This document shows positions 41,220 to 49,935 of a stretch of DNA of 64,000 nucleotides, in pieces (position 1 is the first letter of the stretch; every line of letters begins with the position of its first letter). The DNA lies in contig JASLKG010000001.1 of assembly GCA_030747695.1 (NCBI GenBank), positions 1 through 64,000 of the forward strand, written 5' to 3'. Below the pieces are notes generated by a model, which was not told the origin of the DNA, searched no databases, and saw only the letters and a list, made by a program, of their open reading frames with translations. A program made the position numbers and the translations under genes. Source of the DNA: Candidatus Poseidoniaceae archaeon (GTDB lineage Archaea > Thermoplasmatota > Poseidoniia > Poseidoniales > Poseidoniaceae).

Positions 41220-42288
41220 GAAACCTGGGATATTCACCATTTATTGTCAACTAATGAAATTGCGTGTTGTAATTTTACTACAAATAACAGCGATATGTGC
41301 AATTCTAGCTCATGATTTGATGGTTAGAAATGGCTCACTAGAAGGAGATAGAACATGGTATGAAACCCTGTATGCTTGCGTGATTACATTGGCTGGAGGG
41401 ACTCTTGCTGCAGGAGGTTCAAATGCAATCAATATGGTGTATGATCGTGACATAGATCCAGGAATGTCTCGCACTAGGTCTCGTCCAATTCCAAGTGGTT
41501 TAATTACTCCAAAACATGCGATGTTCTTTGGGATAATAACTGCAATAACGGGTAGTGCAATATTTCTTACATTGCACTGGAAGGCAGCATTTTGGGCTTT
41601 ATTTTCAGTAATTTATTATGTCATAATCTATACAATTTGGTTGAAGAGAAGAACTTCACAAAATATTGTGATAGGAGGTGTTGCCGGCTCAACTCCGCCT
41701 CTGATTGGTTGGATTTGTGCATCGGTAGTTTCAATTCCTAATGATTTGAATCCATTCAATTTGGGCTCTCCTGTTCCTTGGATGCTTTTTCTATTGATAT
41801 TTTGTTGGACACCACCTCATTTTTGGGCATTAGCACTGTATAGAAGTGGTGAATATGCAAAAGTTGGAATACCAATGATGCCTGATGTTAAGGGTGCTCA
41901 TAGAACTTTATTTGAATCAAAAATTTATTGCATTTTGCTATTATTATTGGGTTCAGTGCCTTGCTTTTGGCCACAAGCAGGGCTGCCTCTGGCTTGGGCA
42001 TTTGTTGCTGGCGGATTGACACTATGGTATTCTATATCTGTGTTCAAGATTGATCCTAATGAAGAGTTGGATTCGGATGGAAGAATGCCAATGGCATTTG
42101 CCTCATTTATGCGTTCTTTAGGGTATTTGGCTTGGATGTTCCTCACTTTCGTATATGTCGTGGCTGTACCTCAGAACCAAATATGGTGGTGGAGCGCAGC
42201 TCTTCTGTTGATTATTCCAGTAACTAATAGGCTCATGTTATCTTGGAAAGCATCTATGAAAAATAAGCGAGTGCTAAATGCCGAATAA
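41212..42288 (+). CDS. ctaB: protoheme IX farnesyltransferase CtaB/COX10
   Basis: 358-residue UbiA-family membrane prenyltransferase making heme O from heme B. Both Asp-rich motifs are present: NAINMVYDRDIDPGMSRTRS with RPIPSG, and FWALALYRSGEYAKVGIPMM. Family stretch FCWTPPHFWAL is intact. About eight membrane segments. Start is ATG at 41212 inside the ctaA end; the frame is open back to a TTG at 41188, which is unlikely. Ends two bases before the tRNA-Ser gene on the other strand. Confidence 0.96.
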   Translation: MSEKPGIFTIYCQLMKLRVVILLQITAICAILAHDLMVRNGSLEGDRTWYETLYACVITLAGGTLAAGGSNAINMVYDRDIDPGMSRTRSRPIPSGLITPKHAMFFGIITAITGSAIFLTLHWKAAFWALFSVIYYVIIYTIWLKRRTSQNIVIGGVAGSTPPLIGWICASVVSIPNDLNPFNLGSPVPWMLFLLIFCWTPPHFWALALYRSGEYAKVGIPMMPDVKGAHRTLFESKIYCILLLLLGSVPCFWPQAGLPLAWAFVAGGLTLWYSISVFKIDPNEELDSDGRMPMAFASFMRSLGYLAWMFLTFVYVVAVPQNQIWWWSAALLLIIPVTNRLMLSWKASMKNKRVLNAE

Positions 42289-42289
42289 G

Positions 42290-42372
42290 CGCGGCGAGGG
42301 GGATTCGAACCCCCGTGGGAAGACCCATCGGATTAGCAATCCGACGCAATGGCCAGGCTATGCGATCGCCGC
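42290..42372 (-). tRNA. tRNA-Ser(GCU)
   Basis: Folds by eye as a class II tRNA. Acceptor GCGGCGA pairs with TCGCCGC, followed by discriminator G. The D arm is GCA...TGC. Anticodon stem TCGGA/TCCGA encloses TTGCTAA with anticodon GCT. The long variable arm is TGGG/CCCA, and the T stem GGGGG/CCCCC encloses TTCGAAT. Discriminator G and the long arm agree with serine. CCA is not encoded and no intron is seen. Confidence 0.95.
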
Positions 42373-42419
42373 AAGCATTTCGCCCACCTGACTACTTGAA
42401 ATAAAACAGACGGTTAACC

Positions 42420-45374
42420 TCAATCAAAGAAGTCGTCAAAATCATCTAAGCCTTCATTCTCAGATTGTCTTGCGATTCTTTTCTTAATCACACGAATCAA
42501 TTTCTTTCTTCTCTTTAGGATGAGGGGTAATCCTATGAAATTAAACATTAATGTAAGGATCATTACAACTCCTGCCAATTGGAAGTCCTCCTTCGCCATG
42601 TAATCATTTAGTTCGCCAAGCCATTCAATTCCATATGGCGGTTCAGGTTCAGGTTCAGGCTCGGGGATTCGGTGCTGATTGAAATCCCAATATTGGTCAT
42701 GAATGTAAACACGTTCGACGTTCTTTGAATTGTAATTTGCAATACTGTCTTCATTACCAACTTGATCTACGGGGGCTAGTATGTAGTAGTAAGTTCGATA
42801 TGGCCTAATTCCATCATAATCAGTTCCATTTTGCCAAAAGAAACTATTTTCTCCAGGAACGTTTTGAAGATTTGTTGCAATAGGGTCAACCATTTCTAGA
42901 TTAACATCGGAAGGCTTGTTTTCAATGCGATATAAGTTCCATGTAGATGGTCCATTGGCTTCATCTGCAGGCCATGTCCAAGAGAGAGTGAGCTCATAGC
43001 AAAGATGCCAATCATAATTTTGGCCATGGCAATCTGTATTATTATTGTAAATTATTTCATGGTCAAAGTTCTCTACCTTCAATACTGGATCAACTGCATC
43101 TCCACATGTTAATCCAGGGAGGCCATCTACTCTAGTAATTTCACCTTCTAGTGGCTTAGGGATTCCAGATCTGTCATATGGCATCAAAACATAAGAAACA
43201 CACCTTCCATCCTCTAATTTGTTTTCATCAATCCAAGTCTCGGTTCCAACAGATAGCGTTGCAACAAGATTACCTTCCATCAATGAGAACCACGTATATT
43301 CATTAGTTATCTCATCAGGATCGGGGAAGTAGGAAGCTCCTCCTTCATTGGCAATAATTCGATAAATCATCCATCCTCCCAAATAGGGGTTGGAGATCTC
43401 ACCTGTAACATTCCAATCCATCTTCATTTGGCCTTTGGGTAATGGCGTAAGTATTGGTTGACCTGAGTCAATATCGGCAGGAGGCAATTCTCCTACCATT
43501 AACAAATCCATGTTTTCAGTTAAGTTTAATCTAATTGTGTGATTATCTATTAGTGTATATGAGTTGTCTCCAGTAAATGAATCCCAGTTCGCGCCATAGT
43601 AATCCTCTAACTGATGAACAGAAATAGACTCTCTGGGGATATTGTCTGGAATCATCCGTGAGATATTGAGATCCAATGACATCCAATCCATACCAGCATC
43701 GTCATCTTCAGTGGTTGGTATGACATCAATTGACATAATCATCAAAGCCTCTACTCCTAGACCTGAACCGTAGCTATAGCCTAGATGAGGGTAATCAAAT
43801 TGGGCAATACCAACAGCTTCAGTTCTTGTAACAGCATATCCAGTTAACCAATCACCTGCTGTCACAAGAGTACTATTGTATACAGTGATAAGAGTAGATG
43901 TGGTTTCCAATTCTCCTAATGAATCAGTAACATGGACTGAGACGTAGTGATCTCCTAATCCAAGAACTGATGCTGAAATATTGAATTGTGTGCCAGTCCC
44001 CAGTGGTATGATACCTGCTCTCCACCATGTGGCATTTACAGGATAAGCAGCAGTTGCAGCAGTTCTTACGCTAAATTCTATAGTTTGATTTGTGTTATAC
44101 TTTCCATAGAAATTATTCTGGTCAATAATTGGATTCATATCCCCAGCAATAACAAGGCCACTTTCAGTTATGATATTGTCTGAAGGTTTTGCGTCAGTAC
44201 CTTCGCTTATCATTTCAGAGATTGCAACTTTCAGCATTTTATCTCCTAGAAATACGAGATCAAATATGCAATCGAAAGATGCACTTGGATGGAGTGTGCC
44301 AATGGCACAATCTTCTTCAGAGTCAATATTCCCTTCTAAATCATACACTGTAAATCTAACTAATGGGTCAGTGACTGAATGATTCCCGAGATTTGTTATA
44401 GTTGCAGAAACACTATTTTCTCCATAGTAATAATCTTGAGATGATGGTGCATTAAGGGGATACATTTGTGTTACTTGTAGATCAACTGTATCATTAAAAA
44501 TAACTTCCATCTGTTGTAAATCATTGAATTGGTTCATGTCACCTTCAGGATCGCCAGAAGATGTCATTAGCCCGTATTCAACAGTGTAAGTTCCTTCTGT
44601 GTCGTAATTGAAATCAGGCAATGCTCTGTTGAAGTTAGATTGACCCCACACAGGTAAATCTTGCACTGAATTCCATACTTCTTTGAGTGAAGTCCCATTA
44701 GAATCTAAGATTCTCCAACCAATTCCAGCTGTTAAATTACATGTCGGACAATTAGTTACCGTACCTGAAATATCTAGGCTATAATTGGTATCTGTATTCA
44801 GTATTAAGTCTCCTTGGTAGGTTGCCAAGTTGTTAATTTGACTTAACAAATCTTGTTCTTCAAATTCTACATCAACTAGGTCACGAACAAGCCTGAAGTT
44901 GGTTGAATAATAGTCATTCGATGAATTTGAATCATACTCTTCGAATTCGTAAACTACAGTATAATTTCCTTCATCTCCTTGAGGATTGAATGAGGTGCCA
45001 AAGGTTAGAATTGTCGACACGCCAATTGGCAAAGGATCAATCGAGCCAGTACCTTGTGCTTCATTATCATTAATACAATTGTTAATCATTTGATGGCCTT
45101 CACAGATATACCAATTGATACTTCTAGATTGTAAATTATAGAAGAATCCTGAATTAGTTACTTTGACAGAAATCTCTAGAGGATCCCATGAAGTGATTAC
45201 GTGATTGGCCCCAGGGGAAACAGACTCGGTAATTTCTAGGTCTCCACTGACTGTTGCAACAGCAGATGGAGCCAGTAAAACCGCAGTCATGCTCGACAAT
45301 AAGAGCATGATTACAAGTCCAGGACCCTTCATGGAAAATCCACTCTCCCGGACAGCATTCGCACTGGACATCAT
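42420..45374 (-). CDS. large secreted surface protein with CARDB-like repeats and C-terminal anchor
   Basis: 984 residues. Signal peptide (SMKGPGLVIMLLLSSMTAVLLAPS), then a long acidic ectodomain with at least three Ig-like/CARDB-type units (EISVKVTNSG, TYQGDLILNT..., SVSATITNLGNHSVTDPLV), a central region and a fibronectin-like part, then PEPEPEPEPP, one membrane helix (about 935-955), a basic stop-transfer KRRKKLIRVIKKRIARQ and an acidic end DDFDDFFD. It is a cell-surface protein of unknown role, perhaps a substrate-binding or S-layer-associated factor. ATG at 45374 (or 45371) is the start; an in-frame TTG lies upstream. Divergent from the pilin-like gene. Confidence 0.8.
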   Translation of the reverse strand: MMSSANAVRESGFSMKGPGLVIMLLLSSMTAVLLAPSAVATVSGDLEITESVSPGANHVITSWDPLEISVKVTNSGFFYNLQSRSINWYICEGHQMINNCINDNEAQGTGSIDPLPIGVSTILTFGTSFNPQGDEGNYTVVYEFEEYDSNSSNDYYSTNFRLVRDLVDVEFEEQDLLSQINNLATYQGDLILNTDTNYSLDISGTVTNCPTCNLTAGIGWRILDSNGTSLKEVWNSVQDLPVWGQSNFNRALPDFNYDTEGTYTVEYGLMTSSGDPEGDMNQFNDLQQMEVIFNDTVDLQVTQMYPLNAPSSQDYYYGENSVSATITNLGNHSVTDPLVRFTVYDLEGNIDSEEDCAIGTLHPSASFDCIFDLVFLGDKMLKVAISEMISEGTDAKPSDNIITESGLVIAGDMNPIIDQNNFYGKYNTNQTIEFSVRTAATAAYPVNATWWRAGIIPLGTGTQFNISASVLGLGDHYVSVHVTDSLGELETTSTLITVYNSTLVTAGDWLTGYAVTRTEAVGIAQFDYPHLGYSYGSGLGVEALMIMSIDVIPTTEDDDAGMDWMSLDLNISRMIPDNIPRESISVHQLEDYYGANWDSFTGDNSYTLIDNHTIRLNLTENMDLLMVGELPPADIDSGQPILTPLPKGQMKMDWNVTGEISNPYLGGWMIYRIIANEGGASYFPDPDEITNEYTWFSLMEGNLVATLSVGTETWIDENKLEDGRCVSYVLMPYDRSGIPKPLEGEITRVDGLPGLTCGDAVDPVLKVENFDHEIIYNNNTDCHGQNYDWHLCYELTLSWTWPADEANGPSTWNLYRIENKPSDVNLEMVDPIATNLQNVPGENSFFWQNGTDYDGIRPYRTYYYILAPVDQVGNEDSIANYNSKNVERVYIHDQYWDFNQHRIPEPEPEPEPPYGIEWLGELNDYMAKEDFQLAGVVMILTLMFNFIGLPLILKRRKKLIRVIKKRIARQSENEGLDDFDDFFD
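42642..42668 (-). repeat. short Pro-Glu coding repeat
   Basis: A six-base unit (GGTTCA, with one variant) repeats about four times, encoding the PE dipeptide spacer that precedes the membrane anchor of the surface protein. Such rigid spacers often hold a domain away from the membrane. Confidence 0.7.
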
Positions 45375-45496
45375 GATTCCCTGCCGCTCGACACTCAAAT
45401 ATCAATCGGTGACGAATGCCTTTTTGAGTCATGTTATTGGCGTTTGTATGCAAAACGGGCGACATGCTCTTGAGGATTCAGTTGTTCCAGTATATT

Positions 45497-46573
45497 ATGC
45501 GGGCCCGTAGGTGTGCTGATGGTAATCTCGGAGATAACCAAGGTGTGGTTGCAGTCGTTGAATTTCTTTCCGCATTCACTTTGTTTCTTATGATACTGAC
45601 AGCTTTCATGTCTCTTGCCCAATTGGAACTTGGAAGTAACAACCCTAAAACAGATCTTATCGATAGGGCGGCAGTAGAAGGACTTGAGAGATTAACAGAT
45701 GGAGAAGGATGGTTTGTTCCTGTCGTTGATGAGACTCGAGATTATGCTAATGCAACCTCCAATTGGCACCAAGTATCTCCAGAGAGTTTGTATTCGGGTT
45801 ATTTGCAACCAGGTATAGTTAGTGATGGGATTTTGGATTACAATAGAATTACAGCACTTTCAAATGTCAGTATTGAGGGTATGGCAAGCGGGTTAGGCCT
45901 TGATTCAGACATGCAATTAAGGTTGCTAATAAAGGTAGAATCATCAAACAATATCTCTAGAGAAGGCATGACCATATTTGAAGGAGGGTCCGACCGGAAT
46001 ACGGCAAGTATCTCATCATATTCTAGTCGAACCTTTACTGATGCAGATGAAGTAATCAGTGTTAGTCTTGAAGTTCATGACGGCGGTTCTCCACCCAAGA
46101 TGTTACGAATAACGGAATTTTCACCACGTCCTGCAAATAATGGCCCTGAATGGATTGAGGTTCAAAATCAAAATGGATTTGCACTTTCTTTGTATGGTTG
46201 GTCATTTGAAAGAACAGGCACTACTGGCAGTATGTCTTTCCTATATACCGAAGGGGTCGTCCCAGGTGGAGGTATTGTTTTGTTTTCGGGTGATCCTTTG
46301 GTGCAAGAGAGAGGAAATGCAAGCATAGTCTATGATTTGGGGTACAATGGTTTCCTTGGAATTGGTTCTATTGATGGTTTATCGGACAGTAGTGGGCGGC
46401 TCAAATTGTTGTTTGCGGAAAAGGGGCGATCATCCGGTTCTGAGGTTTGTAGTGTTGAGTGGAATCCATCAATGCAATTGTTGCTGAATAACACAATTAT
46501 TTGGAATGGAGGATTACCTTACAAACAAACATCTTGGAATGTCTCATCCACCCCTACACCGGGTCAAGTATAA
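45497..46573 (+). CDS. pilin-like N-terminus joined to a lamin-tail domain
   Basis: 358 residues from ATG at 45497. A short basic leader and GDNQGVVAVVEFLSAFTLFL resemble an archaeal type IV pilin (class III) signal, charged then a Gly/Glu-bearing hydrophobic helix. Residues about 60-200 are an unassigned beta/alpha region. A lamin-tail (LTD) domain follows: LRITEFSPRPANNGPEWIEV then NQNGFALSLYGWSFERTG. LTDs occur on secreted or surface prokaryotic proteins. It could be a pseudopilin or surface adhesin. The frame opens further upstream, but that part is unlikely. It precedes the KaiC-like gene by 55 bases. Confidence 0.75.
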   Translation: MRARRCADGNLGDNQGVVAVVEFLSAFTLFLMILTAFMSLAQLELGSNNPKTDLIDRAAVEGLERLTDGEGWFVPVVDETRDYANATSNWHQVSPESLYSGYLQPGIVSDGILDYNRITALSNVSIEGMASGLGLDSDMQLRLLIKVESSNNISREGMTIFEGGSDRNTASISSYSSRTFTDADEVISVSLEVHDGGSPPKMLRITEFSPRPANNGPEWIEVQNQNGFALSLYGWSFERTGTTGSMSFLYTEGVVPGGGIVLFSGDPLVQERGNASIVYDLGYNGFLGIGSIDGLSDSSGRLKLLFAEKGRSSGSEVCSVEWNPSMQLLLNNTIIWNGGLPYKQTSWNVSSTPTPGQV

Positions 46574-46628
46574 CCCTCGAATAGCGCATGCTTCAATTAC
46601 TGCGATTGTTTCGCTATGGTCGGTAATC

Positions 46629-47411
46629 ATGCAGCCGGCCACAGTTTACAGCCGAGACCGGTGTATTACCGGCATACATGGAATGGATGAGATTTTACGT
46701 GGCGGAATACCATACGGTTCCACGGTTTTGGCATCTGGAACCTGTGGTTCAGGTAAGACTACATTCGGCATGGAATTCCTAGTTAGAGGCGCTCAAGCCG
46801 GCGAAGCATGCGCACATTTTACTGCTACAGAGCCAAGTGTCAAATTACTCGAAAATATAAGGCAATTCGCGTTTTTCGATATGAATATGGTTGATTCGGG
46901 ATTGATTAACGTATTCGATATGGATGTATTGTATTCTTGGTTAGGATTGGACAAGGCTTCTTTTGATCTTGATGACGTTCACGCACTGATTAAAGCAATT
47001 GTAGATATTGTAAATACAATCGGTGTTACTCGTTTGGTAATTGATTCTGTTACAACGCTTTGTTACAAGATTAAAAGCGAACAATTAATCCGCGATTTTT
47101 TATTCACTCTAGGTAAGAAGCTGGCAACATTGGGATGTACCACTATTCTAATTTCTGAAATCACTTCGGCAACGCAGAATGCTCATTGGTCATCATTTGG
47201 TGTTGAAGAAGCAATAGCAGATGGGATTATTGTAATGGGAGACGTAGAAAGAATGGGCCATTTGTTAAGATTTTTACAAGTCGTAAAAATGAGGGGTACA
47301 GCACATAGCCGTGCGAAGCACGCAATTGAATTAACACCCCTCGGTGTGATGCTAACACCAATGCTCAAATGGGGAGCTGTAAGTGATAAGACTAGCAGAT
47401 GGGGGTCCTGA
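46629..47411 (+). CDS. KaiC/RadA-like ATPase, intact P-loop
   Basis: 260-residue single-domain KaiC-type ATPase. ITGIHGMDEILRGGIPYGS is the usual opening; Walker A is GTCGSGKTT (37-45), Walker B RLVIDS (Asp139), sensor-like ILISEIT, and the KxRG finger is VKMRGTAHSR. It probably binds and hydrolyses ATP. ATG at 46629 fits the family N-terminus; the frame is open upstream. It is first of three consecutive KaiC-fold genes. The archaellum protein ArlH is also a single-domain KaiC homologue, but no other archaellum genes are nearby. Confidence 0.9.
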   Translation: MQPATVYSRDRCITGIHGMDEILRGGIPYGSTVLASGTCGSGKTTFGMEFLVRGAQAGEACAHFTATEPSVKLLENIRQFAFFDMNMVDSGLINVFDMDVLYSWLGLDKASFDLDDVHALIKAIVDIVNTIGVTRLVIDSVTTLCYKIKSEQLIRDFLFTLGKKLATLGCTTILISEITSATQNAHWSSFGVEEAIADGIIVMGDVERMGHLLRFLQVVKMRGTAHSRAKHAIELTPLGVMLTPMLKWGAVSDKTSRWGS

Positions 47412-47413
47412 TT

Positions 47414-47998
47414 ATGTTTGAGTTAGATCAAAGAATTGCAGAACAACTAACAGAGGTTAGTTTGAATTCATCAGTTCAAGTAAGATTTGGAAATTCAAAT
47501 TCCTTTATGGTGACAGCATCTACAATGATTCCTCTAATGCAGATGTTTGAAATGGGTGGTGTATACATTTGTGCAACACGAGGAGCAGTAGAGATTATTG
47601 AAGCCTTTGAAGCAATAGGTGTAGATGTTTCGAATATACAATTCATAGATTTAGTTTCATCAGGTATACTTGGAGGTACAGATGTACCTTACGATAACAT
47701 AACTTTTGTAGATAGCCCAATTATGTTGGAGAGCGTTCTATTGCGCACTCTATATATTCTTAGAATCTCTACCAATGAACGTAATTTTGTACTAATTGAT
47801 GCAGTAAATTCACTTGCAATATATAACGAAGAAAGGATGCTCGCGGAGTACTTACACACTTTCATTAACACATTCCGCCAGAGAGAAATTCTTTCGATAA
47901 TATTGAATGTACCCGACCAGGTACCGCCAGCGGTACTTTCCAATTTGGATCTTTACTGTACTGATTTGATTGATCGGGGCCAAGTTGTCATACATTGA
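47414..47998 (+). CDS. KaiC/RecA-fold protein lacking a P-loop
   Basis: 194-residue protein. The fold resembles a KaiC domain: a central Walker-B-like NFVLIDAVNSLAIYN and the strand order FVLIDA / SIILNVPDQ / LYCTDLIDRG. The region where Walker A should lie (VRFGNSNSFMVTASTM) has no GKT/GKS. It is therefore probably a non-catalytic partner of the preceding ATPase. The start is ATG at 47414, three bases after that gene's stop. No family name known to me. Confidence 0.65.
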   Translation: MFELDQRIAEQLTEVSLNSSVQVRFGNSNSFMVTASTMIPLMQMFEMGGVYICATRGAVEIIEAFEAIGVDVSNIQFIDLVSSGILGGTDVPYDNITFVDSPIMLESVLLRTLYILRISTNERNFVLIDAVNSLAIYNEERMLAEYLHTFINTFRQREILSIILNVPDQVPPAVLSNLDLYCTDLIDRGQVVIH

Positions 47999-48008
47999 GG
48001 TGATTTGA

Positions 48009-48815
48009 TTGAGTAAAAAGCAGATGTCATTCAGTAAAGAAGATGAGGATTTCTTCGGTTCTACTGGAAGTTTTGGCGTTCCAAAATTTGACAATGCTAT
48101 GCATGGAGGAGTCCCAAGGGGATTCATGTTGATTGGATTTACAGAGGTAGGTTCAGGTTCTGAGTTATTTGCAAAACAGTTTACATCTCCAGCCGAAGAA
48201 CCAGATAACACAATTTTGATTTCAACAAATGAAAGTCAATTAGAGATAGCGCGTGTGTTTAACAAATATAATTGGCCAACTGATATTTCAGTTAGAACAT
48301 TAGGAGAGGAATATAACGCTCGTGTCCTTGAGAAGGAATTACTTGCTAGCAGGTATCGGTTAGAAGGATTCAAACTTCCTGATATACAAAGGTTAGCTCA
48401 GACGCGGTTTGTAGATGATAACACTCAAGATTTCTTGACAGAAATGACAAATGAAATAATGGCTATGGGTCCTTATTTTAGAGCAGTAATAGACTCACTA
48501 GATTTCTTCGTGCAACGCGAAGATCCTGCACGTGTAGTTGCAATGCTTAGAATGATGCAGGCTCATACTCAGGCTATGCGTGGAATATTATTTGTTACAG
48601 TTTCAAATGATACAATTACTCCAGCAATAAAGCAAGAAATGGCAGCAATTTCAGATATGGTTTGTGATTTCAAAGTTAGAACAATAGGTTCAGATTTCGA
48701 AACATCAATGATTGTTTCAAAATTCCGAAACGCACCTGAAAATTTGTCTATAATGGTTTACAGAGTAACCCCGCAAGAAGGAATTACTCCAGAAACAGTA
48801 GAGCGTATCGCATGA
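48009..48815 (+). CDS. KaiC-fold protein with degenerate P-loop
   Basis: 268-residue protein. FGVPKFDNAMHGGVPRGFML matches a KaiC opening, but the nucleotide loop reads GFTEVGSGSELF (43-54), with Ser at the catalytic Lys position. A Walker-B-like RAVIDSLDFF remains. TTG at 48009 is chosen for the GAGGTGATT just upstream; ATG at 48024 is possible. Together with its neighbours this makes a trio with one competent and two probably inert subunits, which suggests a hetero-oligomeric switch rather than three enzymes. Confidence 0.7.
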   Translation: MSKKQMSFSKEDEDFFGSTGSFGVPKFDNAMHGGVPRGFMLIGFTEVGSGSELFAKQFTSPAEEPDNTILISTNESQLEIARVFNKYNWPTDISVRTLGEEYNARVLEKELLASRYRLEGFKLPDIQRLAQTRFVDDNTQDFLTEMTNEIMAMGPYFRAVIDSLDFFVQREDPARVVAMLRMMQAHTQAMRGILFVTVSNDTITPAIKQEMAAISDMVCDFKVRTIGSDFETSMIVSKFRNAPENLSIMVYRVTPQEGITPETVERIA

Positions 48816-48824
48816 GGGTTAATG

Positions 48825-49052
48825 ATGCAGTGCAATATTGACGCTAGAGGGCAGGCTGTAAGGATGAAGTTAGGAATCATCGGTGTGACAATTGGGTTAA
48901 TTATTGCACTAATATGGTGGCTTGATATAATCAATTTGCCCTATCTGGAATTTGTATCTCTTGCCGCACTAATCGGCGGGGGATTTACCATTTTTGAAGC
49001 AAAAACAGCTTGGTGCGTTATACGAGCTATGGGTTTCAAAACAAGAATTTAA
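48825..49052 (+). CDS. small membrane protein, two helices
   Basis: 75 residues with two hydrophobic helices (LGIIGVTIGLIIALIWWLDI and LEFVSLAALIGGGFTIF) and a short basic C-terminus (MGFKTRI). The GAGGG ribosome-binding site 6 bases upstream supports ATG 48825; ATG 48822 is adjacent. It follows the KaiC-like trio in the same direction and could anchor it to the membrane. No function recognised. Confidence 0.6.
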   Translation: MQCNIDARGQAVRMKLGIIGVTIGLIIALIWWLDIINLPYLEFVSLAALIGGGFTIFEAKTAWCVIRAMGFKTRI

Positions 49053-49059
49053 TGGCCGA

Positions 49060-49803
49060 CTATTTTTGTGGCTTTTTTGCTTTGAACCTGCTAGACATAC
49101 CAGGGAACAACAATCTAGCTTTTACATCAATGAATCCTACTTCATTCAACATCTTTTTGTAATACGAATGAGTTCCATAATGCGTATATGTTTTTGCTAA
49201 CCATTTCCAGGGGTGATTTGGATCTTTTGTGACCCAACGTGCAACCCACTGCACAAAAGTCATCATGTATAGTCTTCCAAATAGTCCATGGATTTTGTTT
49301 GCTTTACCAGCATCACAAATGACTAGTTGGCCATCAGGTTTCAATACTCTAAATATTTCTGAGAGTCCCTGTTTTTTATCTTTGAAATCTCTAAATGAGA
49401 ATAAACAGAAAACTCTGTCAAAGGTGTTATCGGGTAATGGCATATCTTCTGCAATCGCTTCAACGTATTTTGCAGGCGCTTCACCTCTTTTATTACGAAT
49501 AGCATCAACTCGCTTACGACAAACTTTGAGCATCTCTGTGCTTGGGTCTAAGCATGTTAATTCCATTCCGACCAAGTCTACAGCAAAAGAACCCGGGCCA
49601 CAACCTACTTCCAAAACGTTCATGCCTGATTTTGCATGATTACGGACATGCCTACGCATTCCTTTGTCAAATCCGAGCGTCATAATTCTATTGACTCTGT
49701 CATAAACTGGAATAGTTGCTTCTAGCTGCTTTTCGAGTTCAGTCCAAGCATCGTCATCAATCCCGGATGGATCAAATCCACCAGTACCAGTGCGGTCGGA
49801 CAT
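49060..49803 (-). CDS. UbiE/MenG-like SAM-dependent methyltransferase
   Basis: 247-residue class I methyltransferase. Motif I VLEVGCGPGSFAVDL; the family opening PVYDRVNRIMTLGFDKGMRR, the FSFRDFKDKKQGLSEIFRVL stretch and KPDGQLVICDAGK mirror UbiE/MenG, which methylate quinone rings. It probably methylates a respiratory quinone or related lipid. The basic C-terminus RFKAKKPQK is unusual. Eight bases separate it from the small membrane protein, convergent. The divergent ATP synthase operon starts about 50 bases away. Confidence 0.82.
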   Translation of the reverse strand: MSDRTGTGGFDPSGIDDDAWTELEKQLEATIPVYDRVNRIMTLGFDKGMRRHVRNHAKSGMNVLEVGCGPGSFAVDLVGMELTCLDPSTEMLKVCRKRVDAIRNKRGEAPAKYVEAIAEDMPLPDNTFDRVFCLFSFRDFKDKKQGLSEIFRVLKPDGQLVICDAGKANKIHGLFGRLYMMTFVQWVARWVTKDPNHPWKWLAKTYTHYGTHSYYKKMLNEVGFIDVKARLLFPGMSSRFKAKKPQK

Positions 49804-49853
49804 GATTCTCCGGCATTAACTTCTGATTTGACGATTTGGGGTGTAATTCAAGT

Positions 49854-49925
49854 ATGGCAGACAAACTGAATCTAGAGATTGACCACGATGGTTATGAACC
49901 CCTTATCAGTGGGGCCGAATACTAG
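49854..49925 (+). CDS. possible 23-residue leader ORF of ATP synthase operon
   Basis: ATG through TAG encodes an acidic peptide beginning MADKLNLEID and ending SGAEY. Its stop overlaps the AGGGTGG that would serve as ribosome-binding site for the GTG start of subunit H ten bases later. The arrangement could couple expression, and the peptide is not low-complexity, but 24 open codons can arise by chance. Confidence 0.3.
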   Translation: MADKLNLEIDHDGYEPLISGAEY

Positions 49926-49935
49926 GGTGGTTACT

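Noticed and set aside
46629..48815. Archaellum gene arlH and neighbours
   Set aside because: Only KaiC-like folds are seen; no arlI, arlJ, archaellin or prepilin peptidase is in the window.
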